Virus record (IMG/VR): IMGVR_UViG_3300017714_003662
Span: 1-64,000 of that record
DNA from: a virus
Direction: 5' to 3' (one strand)
Length of the DNA: 64,000 nt
Shown: positions 7,451-14,054 of the stretch, piece by piece
Numbering within the stretch: position 1 is the first letter of the stretch
How the letters are laid out: the number at the start of each line of letters is the position of its first letter
Translations under genes and position numbers: made by a program
Notes under the pieces: model-generated
Seen by the model: the letters and a program-made list of their open reading frames with translations, nothing else
Told to the model about the DNA's origin: nothing
Databases searched by the model: none

Positions 7451-8117
7451 AATTAATTTCTTTCAAAAGAGAGTATGCTTTTTCTTTATTGGTATCTGAT
7501 ATATATCCTTGTAAGCCAGCACTGTTTATAAAATTTCTACGATTAAAAGCATACTCTATTTCACATCCTATAATGTTTTTTGCAATGTCATATGCTTTTA
7601 CTATTTCATGCCAGTTCCAATCAAAAATTATAAATTTCCACTTACCCCAGCCTCCACTTTGAACAAATGTAGTCATATTTTGTATTGCTTTATCAAATAT
7701 AACCCCTTCTCTATAATGCCAGTTTGTTTCGTTTGATGCACCATCGATTGCAAACTTTATATGTAGTTTTTCATTACCAAACTTTTTAGCACTATTACTA
7801 TACCATAATGGTTTTCTGATTCCACCATTTGTGCTTATTGATACCTTGGGTGCATAGTTTAATGCTTCCTCTATGAATAAATCAATATCTGGATTCATCA
7901 TAGGATCTCCATGCTCTCCGCAAAAAGCAATATTATTTAATTTTATTTCATTAAAACTTTTAGTAAGATTTTTAAAATCTTCTATTGATGTATGCTGTAA
8001 ATTAAGAGAACTTACAGCCTTGCCAGTTTTCTCATCTGTCCTAGGACATGCTCTACATCTTGCCTGACAATATGTGGTAATAGCAAATTCTATCATATGC
8101 ATTGGGAACTTTTCCAT
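7440..8117 (-). CDS. radical-SAM core protein (split enzyme)
   Basis: A 225-residue radical-SAM core with cluster motif CQARCRAC and the following FCGEHGDPMMNPDID strand. It is paralogous to the protein at 6486-7106 and is followed by its own SPASM-like partner. The predicted start of late transcription coincides with the A of the ATG, since AATAAATA ends six bases before it. No SD is present. The mRNA for the four-gene radical-SAM cluster is therefore expected to be leaderless. Confidence 0.78.
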   Translation of the reverse strand: MEKFPMHMIEFAITTYCQARCRACPRTDEKTGKAVSSLNLQHTSIEDFKNLTKSFNEIKLNNIAFCGEHGDPMMNPDIDLFIEEALNYAPKVSISTNGGIRKPLWYSNSAKKFGNEKLHIKFAIDGASNETNWHYREGVIFDKAIQNMTTFVQSGGWGKWKFIIFDWNWHEIVKAYDIAKNIIGCEIEYAFNRRNFINSAGLQGYISDTNKEKAYSLLKEINYEV

Positions 8118-8122
8118 ACATA

Positions 8123-8130
8123 TATTTATT
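8123..8130 (-). promoter_or_regulatory. T4-type late promoter, leaderless
   Basis: AATAAATA (8130-8123), a 5-base spacer, then ATG at 8117. In T4 the late -10 element occupies -13 to -6, so +1 falls on the start codon. Confidence 0.75.
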
Positions 8131-8151
8131 TGTATTAATGTTATATCAGTT

Positions 8152-8226
8152 TGGCACCAGTGGAAGGAATCGAACCCTCGTCGTCGGTTTTGGAGACCGC
8201 TGTGTTACCATTAGCACCACACTGAT
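8152..8226 (-). tRNA. tRNA-Trp (CCA)
   Basis: A cloverleaf with acceptor ATCAGTG/CACTGGT, discriminator G and encoded CCA. The anticodon loop CTCCAAA gives anticodon CCA. The anticodon stem has one terminal G-A mismatch. The T loop is GGTTCGATTCC. Confidence 0.9.
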
Positions 8227-8232
8227 ATAATT

Positions 8233-8673
8233 TTATTCGTGCTCACCACCAGGAGCTCTTGAATTAATACGATTATCTCTTACAAACCACTGTGGTTTAC
8301 GTTTTGCTGTTTCAAATGTAGCTACTGTTACAGCAATGGCTCCTAGTAATACTACATGTATCATCATAGAAACTAATCCAGCCCACATACTACCTACAAT
8401 AAATGCAAATGTAATACACCACATCCATGCTAACACCTGCATAATCATATGTCTAGTGCTAAAGTCTGGAATATTACTTAATGGATTTCTTTTATCATCC
8501 ATTACTGCATTCCAACATTCATATACCCATTCTCTCATATCTTTTACCTTTTCAAATGTTACTTTAATAGGATAGTTAGCATCTGCACTATCTCTATAGT
8601 CTATCGCATCATATAAATCATAAAATTTTTGTACAACCTTATGATCTTTAAAATATGCTGTTACTTTATACAT
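8233..8673 (-). CDS. membrane protein of unknown function (146 aa)
   Basis: A soluble N-terminal half of about 75 residues is followed by two hydrophobic segments (about 78-98 and 103-122) and a basic C-terminus. A sigma-70 promoter and an AGGAGA SD precede the ATG at 8673, so it is probably expressed early, with tRNA-Trp in the same transcript. No family recognised. Confidence 0.65.
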   Translation of the reverse strand: MYKVTAYFKDHKVVQKFYDLYDAIDYRDSADANYPIKVTFEKVKDMREWVYECWNAVMDDKRNPLSNIPDFSTRHMIMQVLAWMWCITFAFIVGSMWAGLVSMMIHVVLLGAIAVTVATFETAKRKPQWFVRDNRINSRAPGGEHE

Positions 8674-8704
8674 TTATATAACATCTCCTGTGTTGCAGTA
8701 TTTA

Positions 8705-8733
8705 GTTATACTATAATAACTTAATAATGTCAA
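8705..8733 (-). promoter_or_regulatory. sigma-70-type promoter
   Basis: TTGACA (8733-8728), 17 bp, TATAAC (8710-8705). It drives the membrane protein at 8233-8673 and probably tRNA-Trp. Confidence 0.75.
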
Positions 8734-9953
8734 GCACTTTCTTTAAATGAATTGCTATCTTTTAGTAAATAATCCAAGTAAGGAAATGTATCTAAAAACT
8801 TCCTTGGATTGTAACTATCCCAAAATTTTACTATTTGTGGGAATAAATGATGATCCTCACCTAGTCCAAAATCATTATGTTCTAAACTTATTAACATATC
8901 TTCTGTAAAGTTATGTTCTTTTGGATCGTAATCTTCTAATTCTTTTCTAATTAAATCTACTTCTCTTTTTCTAATATCTTGTGTTAATCTTGTAAAATGT
9001 AGATAATCTTTATCCTGTGAATGATACACTGGTGTTACATCTATCTTAAAGCCACTTGTTTTTGTTAGATTTACTAACTTATGGAATCCAACAAAATTTA
9101 ATAGTTGTATAGTTGGTATTACTTTTACATCTATATTATCATATTTGTCGTTAAGCTCTTTAAATAACTTTAAATTTTTTTCTACTACTTTCCATTTTGT
9201 AGGAAATCTTACATATTCTATTGTATCTCCAATACCATCTATACTTAAATTAAATTCTACTCTTTTATACTTTGTAAATAAATCTACCCATTTTGATCTA
9301 AATATTGTAGCATTAGTCAAAAACTTTAAATCAACATTTTCACTATAACCATTATCAACTTGCCAATTAATACTGTTTATTACTTGTGGCATTAGTAATG
9401 GTTCACCTCCTGCATAACATACTTTTCTAATGTGTTCTGCATTTTTGTGTAAGTAATCTACCCAACCATCGTCATGTGTTCCATTATATACATCATCCAT
9501 AAGAAAAAAAGATTTATCTTCGTATTTTCTATATCTATCATCAATAGAAGAACTGTTATGTGGATTGCACATTACACATTCTAAATTACAATAATTGCTA
9601 GGTCGTATATCATAATAAAGAGGTGGTGGACATTCTGTTAATTTATTATCATAAAAGTATTTTGCTTCATTATAAAAATCTTTGTTAAAATCTTGTCTTT
9701 TAGATACAATACCATTTTTTTCATCATCTATGCAAACTTGACATTCATGCGGCATAATGCGTTTATTAAATAGTTCTCTAAGTTTTTTATATGACTCACT
9801 GTTCCAATAACCTTCAACAGTGACAGGATCATCTGTTAAAAATCTTCCTCTATATTCACAGCAAGGTCTTGCATCGCTTGTGTCTCTTATGTTCTCTTTT
9901 AAATACATACTCAAAAAGGGTATAGAACAAAAGTTTTTAAATGTGTCATCCAT
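8730..9953 (-). CDS. twitch-type radical-SAM protein (407 aa)
   Basis: A full-length radical-SAM protein. An N-terminal auxiliary region carries RPCCEYRG and CQVC cysteines, followed at about residue 122 by the radical-SAM motif CNLECVMC, then AGGEPLL and LSIDG, typical of the SPASM/twitch superfamily. Its target is unknown. It resembles the protein at 14055-15185 (CNLECRMC). The late promoter places +1 on the ATG, so the mRNA should be leaderless. Confidence 0.8.
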   Translation of the reverse strand: MDDTFKNFCSIPFLSMYLKENIRDTSDARPCCEYRGRFLTDDPVTVEGYWNSESYKKLRELFNKRIMPHECQVCIDDEKNGIVSKRQDFNKDFYNEAKYFYDNKLTECPPPLYYDIRPSNYCNLECVMCNPHNSSSIDDRYRKYEDKSFFLMDDVYNGTHDDGWVDYLHKNAEHIRKVCYAGGEPLLMPQVINSINWQVDNGYSENVDLKFLTNATIFRSKWVDLFTKYKRVEFNLSIDGIGDTIEYVRFPTKWKVVEKNLKLFKELNDKYDNIDVKVIPTIQLLNFVGFHKLVNLTKTSGFKIDVTPVYHSQDKDYLHFTRLTQDIRKREVDLIRKELEDYDPKEHNFTEDMLISLEHNDFGLGEDHHLFPQIVKFWDSYNPRKFLDTFPYLDYLLKDSNSFKESA

Positions 9954-9958
9954 GCTTT

Positions 9959-9966
9959 TATTTATT
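9959..9966 (-). promoter_or_regulatory. T4-type late promoter, leaderless
   Basis: AATAAATA (9966-9959), five bases, then the ATG at 9953 of the radical-SAM gene. There is no room for a Shine-Dalgarno site. Confidence 0.75.
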
Positions 9967-10166
9967 TAGAAGTCTCCTTCAATTCCATTGATACTATAAG
10001 TCTTACCGTTAAAACCTTTGTCCATTTTTTCTTTATCAGACATAGTTTCTCCATCTTTGCGTTTTTTATGGTTAAACTTTTCTTTTTTATCGGTAGTAGA
10101 ATCCAATTCTTGGGTTTTTGAGGTGACTGTCTGCATCTTCAAAATTTTCTTGATAAAACCAATCAT
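9966..10166 (-). CDS. uncertain small hydrophilic protein (up to 66 aa)
   Basis: A frame of 66 codons whose first third overlaps the end of the upstream gene. A better-supported start may be the internal ATG at 10043, preceded by GGAG at five bases, which would give a 25-residue peptide (MSDKEKMDKGFNGKTYSING). The composition is Lys/Asp-rich and disordered. No family recognised. It could be non-coding. Confidence 0.35.
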   Translation of the reverse strand: MIGFIKKILKMQTVTSKTQELDSTTDKKEKFNHKKRKDGETMSDKEKMDKGFNGKTYSINGIEGDF

Positions 10167-10716
10167 TGTATTTTTCTTTCAATTCTTTTTTATTATTATC
10201 CCATACTGGAATAATTTCTGATGCTCCTTTTGGAAAATCAGCACCATGTCTTAGATGTATTTCAATAATTTTGTTACCTATAAATTCAACGTTTATATTA
10301 TCTACATCATCAAAGTCGTATATAAAGTCAGGCAATTTCATAGTAGGCGGATCTATTATAATCCATCGATAAAACTCTGTTAAGTTTTCACGTGTATTAA
10401 ATCCTTTACTAGCATGTATTGGAATAAGTTTGCCTTTTTTCCATACATAGTCTATACTAATTTGATCTCCTTCAAATACTTCACACCAAAATTGCCCAGG
10501 ATTGATTGGATGAAATACATCTTTAGTTATATGTTCAAAACGTGCATCAATTCCCATACCGCTTAAATTATAAATCGGACGAATAATATACTCGTCCGAT
10601 TCGGTTACTGGAACTCCTGCTGGCCCACATTTATACCCTAGCTTTAAACTAAGTTCTAATTTATTAAAAATCCAACTATGATGGGGATATATTTTCCATG
10701 CTTGCCAATCATCCAT
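10087..10716 (-). CDS. ATP-grasp-like phage protein (209 aa)
   Basis: The order of motifs suggests an ATP-grasp fold: YIIRPIYNLSGMGIDARF resembles the nucleotide-binding lysine/glycine loop region, CEVFEGDQISIDYVW a central strand, and NVEFIGNKIIEIHLRHG the C-terminal metal-binding Glu/Asn stretch. ATP-grasp enzymes join a carboxylate to an amine or thiol. The assignment is tentative. TATAAATA with a 5-base gap places +1 on the ATG, so translation is predicted to be leaderless. Confidence 0.55.
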   Translation of the reverse strand: MDDWQAWKIYPHHSWIFNKLELSLKLGYKCGPAGVPVTESDEYIIRPIYNLSGMGIDARFEHITKDVFHPINPGQFWCEVFEGDQISIDYVWKKGKLIPIHASKGFNTRENLTEFYRWIIIDPPTMKLPDFIYDFDDVDNINVEFIGNKIIEIHLRHGADFPKGASEIIPVWDNNKKELKEKYNDWFYQENFEDADSHLKNPRIGFYYR

Positions 10717-10721
10717 TACTA

Positions 10722-10729
10722 TATTTATA
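10722..10729 (-). promoter_or_regulatory. T4 consensus late promoter, leaderless
   Basis: A perfect TATAAATA (10729-10722) lies five bases before the ATG at 10716. Confidence 0.8.
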
Positions 10730-10742
10730 TTTTACGAATGTT

Positions 10743-11201
10743 TTAAAAATTCTCTAGTAGTTTTTTAAATTTTCTTTTTGATTTACCACGTATTTTTGTT
10801 TTTTTGATTGCATCTAAATTAGATGTATCGTCACCAACAACTACCATTGCAATCATACCCATTGTTGCATGTGGTGTACATTGGTATATGTATATACCTG
10901 GAGTATCAAATGTAATAGCAACTTCTTTGTTTACTTTTGATTTCTTAGGTGCTTTCCATCCATTTGGACCTGCAATGAATTCTACATTGTGACCTTTTGA
11001 AGTTGGAACCCATGTAATAGTGTCACCTACATCAATACGTGCAATATCTTGACTGTAAACCATTTTAGCTCCGTCATCACGTTTGTTTAGCATGTCGATT
11101 GAAATGTCCTCTGCGAATGCAGGTACTACAAATAATGCTATAAACATAGCAAATAGTAATGCAGGATATATTAATCCGGTCGTAAGTGTATTAAGTTTCA
11201 T
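10743..11201 (-). CDS. pseudoazurin-like blue copper protein
   Basis: A periplasmic type 1 copper electron carrier. The first 30 residues form a signal peptide that would be cut after AFA30. The copper ligands of pseudoazurin are all present: His71 (GHNVEF), Cys108, His111 and Met116 in YQCTPHATMGM. A lysine-rich tail of about 30 residues follows the cupredoxin domain. Marine cyanophages carry plastocyanin, and this appears to be the non-photosynthetic counterpart, feeding a periplasmic oxidase or reductase. The SD is weak (AAGAG). Confidence 0.88.
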   Translation of the reverse strand: MKLNTLTTGLIYPALLFAMFIALFVVPAFAEDISIDMLNKRDDGAKMVYSQDIARIDVGDTITWVPTSKGHNVEFIAGPNGWKAPKKSKVNKEVAITFDTPGIYIYQCTPHATMGMIAMVVVGDDTSNLDAIKKTKIRGKSKRKFKKLLENF

Positions 11202-11297
11202 TTGTTTTCTCTTTCTATTGGAAGTCTATTGTACTTTTACTTATACAATTATATAGGTATTTTTTAATAATGTCGATGTGTAAAATTGTAGCACTTG

Positions 11298-11909
11298 CTA
11301 TGTATAATTTCTCATTAAAAGACTAGGTCGATAAAAATCAATTGGCTTAACAGCATGCCAGGTGCTTTGATCAGCTGTAAATGCCCAAGCATGATTTGGT
11401 TTATACTCAACTTGTGCTTGTCCTTGTGTATAGTCATCATCATTGTCAATCTCATTAGCTAGTATTACACCGCTATCTTTTTTGCTGTCATCCTGTGCCA
11501 TGTATACTTGGAAAGTAGTGAGTCGCATATTTGGATATGCATCAACATCATTATGCCATGCTTGATCAAATCCTGGATAATCTAAATGCCATAGTTTACT
11601 ATAATCATTATATTCAATTCCAGTTACTTCAGTAATTTTAGACTCTAGTTCATCTGTCCATAACCAATCATAAAAATCACGTAGAAAACCAGTTGCTTGT
11701 TCACGTGCTTCATCATCAATCATTATAACTTGACCTTGTGGATAAGCAGGATCACTTCCATCGTCGTTATATACTTTCCAATCTTTTACTGCGTCCGAGT
11801 ATAATATATTTGTTAAATTTTTATATACTTCTGGTAGAAAAAAAGAACCCACTGATTCTTTATATTTCCAAGGAAAGTCTTTTTCTACAAATGAATTATC
11901 TGTTATCAT
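11298..11909 (-). CDS. 2-oxoglutarate/Fe(II) oxygenase-like protein (203 aa)
   Basis: The iron-binding HxD appears as HND in AWHNDVDAYPNMRLTTFQVYMA. The distal His and the 2-oxoglutarate Arg appear in STWHAVKPIDFYRPSL. This is the usual layout of phage prolyl-hydroxylase-like oxygenases. An AGGAAAT SD precedes the ATG at 11909, which overlaps the stop of the DoxX gene. The substrate is unknown. Confidence 0.75.
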   Translation of the reverse strand: MITDNSFVEKDFPWKYKESVGSFFLPEVYKNLTNILYSDAVKDWKVYNDDGSDPAYPQGQVIMIDDEAREQATGFLRDFYDWLWTDELESKITEVTGIEYNDYSKLWHLDYPGFDQAWHNDVDAYPNMRLTTFQVYMAQDDSKKDSGVILANEIDNDDDYTQGQAQVEYKPNHAWAFTADQSTWHAVKPIDFYRPSLLMRNYT

Positions 11910-12319
11910 TATGTTCTATTTCCTCTAAGTGCAAAATATAAACCACCTACCCATAACAATACGTGCAGATTATCGTACAGTATTACGTCCCAGAAACTTT
12001 CAGGCTGACCTACCCAAATAACTCCTGTCATAATACTACAAATTGTAATACCGCTAAATCGAGTTATAATATCATTAATTTCTTTTAGTTTCTGCCATAT
12101 AACAGCTCCACCTACAATCAAGCCTATACCAGCACCAATCTCACCGTATGCTGCAAACCACCATACAATATAAGGTAAATCAAAACTTTCAGCGCCTTCT
12201 ACTGTCACTGGTAACTTACTAAAGCCTTGTTGTAAAAATACAATAGCTAATGGTATTCTTATTAACCAATGACTCATACAAAACTCTGGTATATTTCTAA
12301 TTTTATTTTTTATATTCAT
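11909..12319 (-). CDS. DoxX-like membrane protein
   Basis: A 136-residue protein with about four membrane segments. The first carries the family signature RIPLAIVFLQQGFSKLP. DoxX-type proteins are associated with quinone or thiol redox chemistry in the inner membrane. It sits in one operon with a nitroreductase and an oxygenase, and near pseudoazurin, which suggests a redox cluster. A GAGGA SD precedes the ATG at 12319. Confidence 0.75.
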   Translation of the reverse strand: MNIKNKIRNIPEFCMSHWLIRIPLAIVFLQQGFSKLPVTVEGAESFDLPYIVWWFAAYGEIGAGIGLIVGGAVIWQKLKEINDIITRFSGITICSIMTGVIWVGQPESFWDVILYDNLHVLLWVGGLYFALRGNRT

Positions 12320-12338
12320 TATATTTCCTCGTATTAAT

Positions 12339-13118
12339 TTAAAAAAATCTTTTTACTTTTACATTTTTAGGTATTGGAGTACCATCGTATTCTGCACTCC
12401 TTGGTTCAAATTCAAATACATCACTGTGTGGATATTGTTTTATATTATCACTAACTACTTCTAAAAACGGTCTAGTGTCTAATCCATCTGGTTCATCTTC
12501 ACTTGCAACAACATAGTCTAAGTTTCGTGTTTCGTACCATGCTAAACTTTCATCAGGATATCCTACTCCTACTACTAATAGTGGCGAGTAATAATCACTT
12601 TTTTCATATCCTAAAAATTCTTTCCATGCATTTCCACTTTCGTTATGCATTGTATTTTGACTGTATCCTGTTTTTAATCCCATCATATGTGCTGCTAAAA
12701 CCATTTGTCCAGAACTAATTCCTATTGACTTGTTTTGTGTATCTCTAAAAGTATCTTCAAATTCTTCATTTACACCCGGACCGTCTTCGTCTGCTGCCCA
12801 TATATCCTGATGTATGTCTTCTGGCAAAGTTTTGCCATATACAAATATCAACGGTGCATGAACTTGTGTATTATGCATTGCACTATTGACTTTATCCCAA
12901 TGGTATCCCCATGTAAATCTTTCTTCATGCTCTTTAAGCATTGCTTCATTTGTAATTACAGCAAGAGTAAAATCTACTTCATTTTGTTTACTAGGAGCAT
13001 TGACTGCTATCTCTGTTAAAAAATCTACAGTATCTTGATCTACTTTCTTGTCTAAGTAATTACGTTGAGCCTTACGACTCTCGTGCATACATTTCAATAC
13101 AAAGTTTTTGTCTATCAT
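12339..13118 (-). CDS. nitroreductase-family FMN protein (259 aa)
   Basis: The N-terminal SRKAQRNYLDKKVDQDT followed by NAPSKQN is the FMN-phosphate-binding arginine/serine region of nitroreductases. SIGISSGQMVLAAHMMGLKTGY and LLVVGVGYPDE are the conserved central helix and C-terminal strand. It would reduce a quinone, nitro compound or flavin using NAD(P)H. AATAAATA ends six bases before the ATG, so the operon mRNA should be leaderless. Confidence 0.82.
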   Translation of the reverse strand: MIDKNFVLKCMHESRKAQRNYLDKKVDQDTVDFLTEIAVNAPSKQNEVDFTLAVITNEAMLKEHEERFTWGYHWDKVNSAMHNTQVHAPLIFVYGKTLPEDIHQDIWAADEDGPGVNEEFEDTFRDTQNKSIGISSGQMVLAAHMMGLKTGYSQNTMHNESGNAWKEFLGYEKSDYYSPLLVVGVGYPDESLAWYETRNLDYVVASEDEPDGLDTRPFLEVVSDNIKQYPHSDVFEFEPRSAEYDGTPIPKNVKVKRFF

Positions 13119-13123
13119 ACTAT

Positions 13124-13131
13124 TATTTATT
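13124..13131 (-). promoter_or_regulatory. T4-type late promoter, leaderless
   Basis: AATAAATA (13131-13124), a 5-base gap, then ATG at 13118. It drives nitroreductase, DoxX, the oxygenase and perhaps pseudoazurin. Confidence 0.75.
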
Positions 13132-13136
13132 ATATT

Positions 13137-13153
13137 GGGGGATTTTCACCCCC
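13137..13153 (-). terminator. strong GC hairpin, probable terminator
   Basis: A GGGGG/CCCCC stem with a 7-base loop lies ten bases after the stop of the outer-membrane-like gene and just before the next promoter. There is an AT-rich tail but no clean T run on the minus strand, so termination is probable rather than certain. Confidence 0.5.
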
Positions 13154-13162
13154 TTCGTTCAA

Positions 13163-13525
13163 TTAAAACGAGTATGTTGCACCGATTGTTAAATCGCCAC
13201 GTTCTTCTGCTTCTAAATCATAAGATGTTTTTGCAAATAATTCTAATGAATCATTTAAATCATATTCTGCTTCAAAGTTTAATGTTGGTAAAATTTCAAC
13301 TGTATCATCTAATACAAACTCATTGTTGTAAATAGATAATTTTGATGAAAGAGTCAACTCCAGTTGCTCAATACCGCTCCATGTCATTTCCGGTGTTAAT
13401 ACTATAGTATCGGTATTTGTATCTGAGTTACGTTGCGCTGTAACTTCGCCACCGAGATCAATATCGGCTGTTGCTACTGTTGTAGTCAATACAATAGCAG
13501 CTACTGTTGTTGTTAGTAGTTTCAT
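13163..13525 (-). CDS. small outer-membrane beta-barrel-like protein (120 aa)
   Basis: An N-terminal signal peptide (cleavage after ATA20) is followed by alternating amphipathic strands, ending in TIGATYSF. A C-terminal Phe preceded by alternating hydrophobic residues is the classical targeting signal of outer-membrane barrels. Only about 100 mature residues remain, too few for a normal porin. An AAGGAAA SD precedes the ATG at 13525, directly after the tmRNA terminator. A role in surface alteration, such as receptor masking, is possible but speculative. Confidence 0.6.
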   Translation of the reverse strand: MKLLTTTVAAIVLTTTVATADIDLGGEVTAQRNSDTNTDTIVLTPEMTWSGIEQLELTLSSKLSIYNNEFVLDDTVEILPTLNFEAEYDLNDSLELFAKTSYDLEAEERGDLTIGATYSF

Positions 13526-13540
13526 TTTTTGTTTCCTTAT

Positions 13541-13573
13541 AAAAAAACGACTATTCTGTTGCCAGGTCAGTCG
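13541..13573 (-). terminator. Rho-independent terminator of the tmRNA
   Basis: CGACT (13573-13569) pairs with AGTCG (13552-13548), followed by seven T on the minus strand (13547-13541). It closes the tmRNA coding segment. Confidence 0.65.
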
Positions 13574-13715
13574 CCAACCCCTACATGCCTATATTAGGCT
13601 GCTAATGCCATTTCTGGCGCATAATTGTTATTTGCAATTATAAAATTTAACCTATTACGCTGTTACCCGGTTAACTCCACTTCACTTTCACACCTGTCGA
13701 TCCTAGCTCAGCCCC
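13548..13715 (-). ncRNA. ssrA: tmRNA, coding (mRNA-like) piece of a permuted two-piece tmRNA
   Basis: The 5' end at 13715 reads GGGGCTGAGCTAGGATCGAC, matching the conserved tmRNA 5' end (GGGGCTGATTCTGGATTCGAC in E. coli, from memory). GGGGCTG pairs with CAGCTCC of the acceptor piece and keeps the G3-U70 wobble recognised by alanyl-tRNA synthetase. After a pseudoknot-like TTAACC/GGTTAA region, the resume codon GCA is at 13635. The tag reads ANNNYAPEMALAA and stops at 13594, with the stop inside the GCCTA-ATA-TAGGC hairpin. The LAA end is the ClpX degron type. The exact 3' end is inferred from the terminator. Confidence 0.9.
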
Positions 13716-13727
13716 ATCAAAAATACA

Positions 13728-13919
13728 TTATTTTTTATCTAAAACTTGTTTACATTTATCAGATGCATAAGTTTTAAACCAACGTGGAGCAAATGCATGG
13801 AAAAAACAAGCATATGCTGCTTTCTCTAATTGCCATGATATCCACATTGCATGCTTAAAATGTTGCCATCTTGTCATGTTAGCTTCTTCTAAATGTAATT
13901 TACACTGTTTACTAAACAT
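13728..13919 (-). CDS. small protein encoded inside the tmRNA intervening segment (DUF6356-like)
   Basis: A 63-residue protein (MFSKQCKLHLEEANMTRWQH...) lies between the acceptor piece, which ends at 13942, and the coding piece, which begins at 13715. The C-terminal half, with aromatic AYACFFHAFAPRWFKTYASDK, resembles small alphaproteobacterial DUF6356 proteins, a tentative match from memory. The ATG at 13919 has a well-placed AAGGAA SD. A longer in-frame extension to 14018 would read through the tmRNA acceptor and is rejected. Processing of the tmRNA precursor would release this segment. Confidence 0.65.
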   Translation of the reverse strand: MFSKQCKLHLEEANMTRWQHFKHAMWISWQLEKAAYACFFHAFAPRWFKTYASDKCKQVLDKK

Positions 13920-13941
13920 TGTATATTCCTTAATGTATTTT

Positions 13942-14002
13942 TGGTGGAGCTGCTCGGTACTGCCCCGAGGTCCAGTATGTGTCCACGTTACTTCAACGCC
14001 AA
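13942..14002 (-). ncRNA. ssrA: tmRNA, acceptor piece of a permuted two-piece tmRNA
   Basis: On the minus strand GGAC is followed by a T arm (CTCGG, 7-base loop, CCGAG), then CAGCTCC, discriminator A and encoded CCA at 13944-13942. The order GGAC / T arm / CAGCTCCACCA is the 3' end of tmRNA. CACATACTG just upstream can pair with CAGGTGTG of the coding piece to form helix P2. In a permuted gene this piece comes first, as here. The T loop GGCAGTA departs from the usual TTCRA. The 5' end is set by the predicted promoter. Confidence 0.88.
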
Positions 14003-14009
14003 CAATGTA

Positions 14010-14037
14010 TTTATACACTAATATAAAATTTTGTCAA
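14010..14037 (-). promoter_or_regulatory. overlapping sigma-70 and T4 late promoters for tmRNA
   Basis: TTGACA (14037-14032), 16 bp, TATAAA (14015-14010), and the same bases form a perfect TATAAATA late element (14015-14008). Late +1 would be near 14002, directly before the acceptor piece. The tmRNA could thus be transcribed both early and late. Confidence 0.75.
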
Positions 14038-14041
14038 CCAA

Positions 14042-14049
14042 AATAAATA
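14042..14049 (+). promoter_or_regulatory. T4-type late promoter, leaderless, plus strand
   Basis: AATAAATA (14042-14049), a 5-base gap, then ATG at 14055. It is divergent from the tmRNA promoter. Confidence 0.75.
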
Positions 14050-14054
14050 TTACT

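Noticed and set aside
13953-13977. H-type pseudoknot from TACTG/CAGTA and CTCGG/CCGAG in the tmRNA acceptor
   Set aside because: There is no linker between the second strands, so the geometry is poor; CTCGG/CCGAG is better read as the T arm.
13920-14018. N-terminal 33-codon extension of the small ORF at 13728-13919
   Set aside because: It is encoded by the tmRNA acceptor piece and its promoter; the ATG at 13919 has its own SD.
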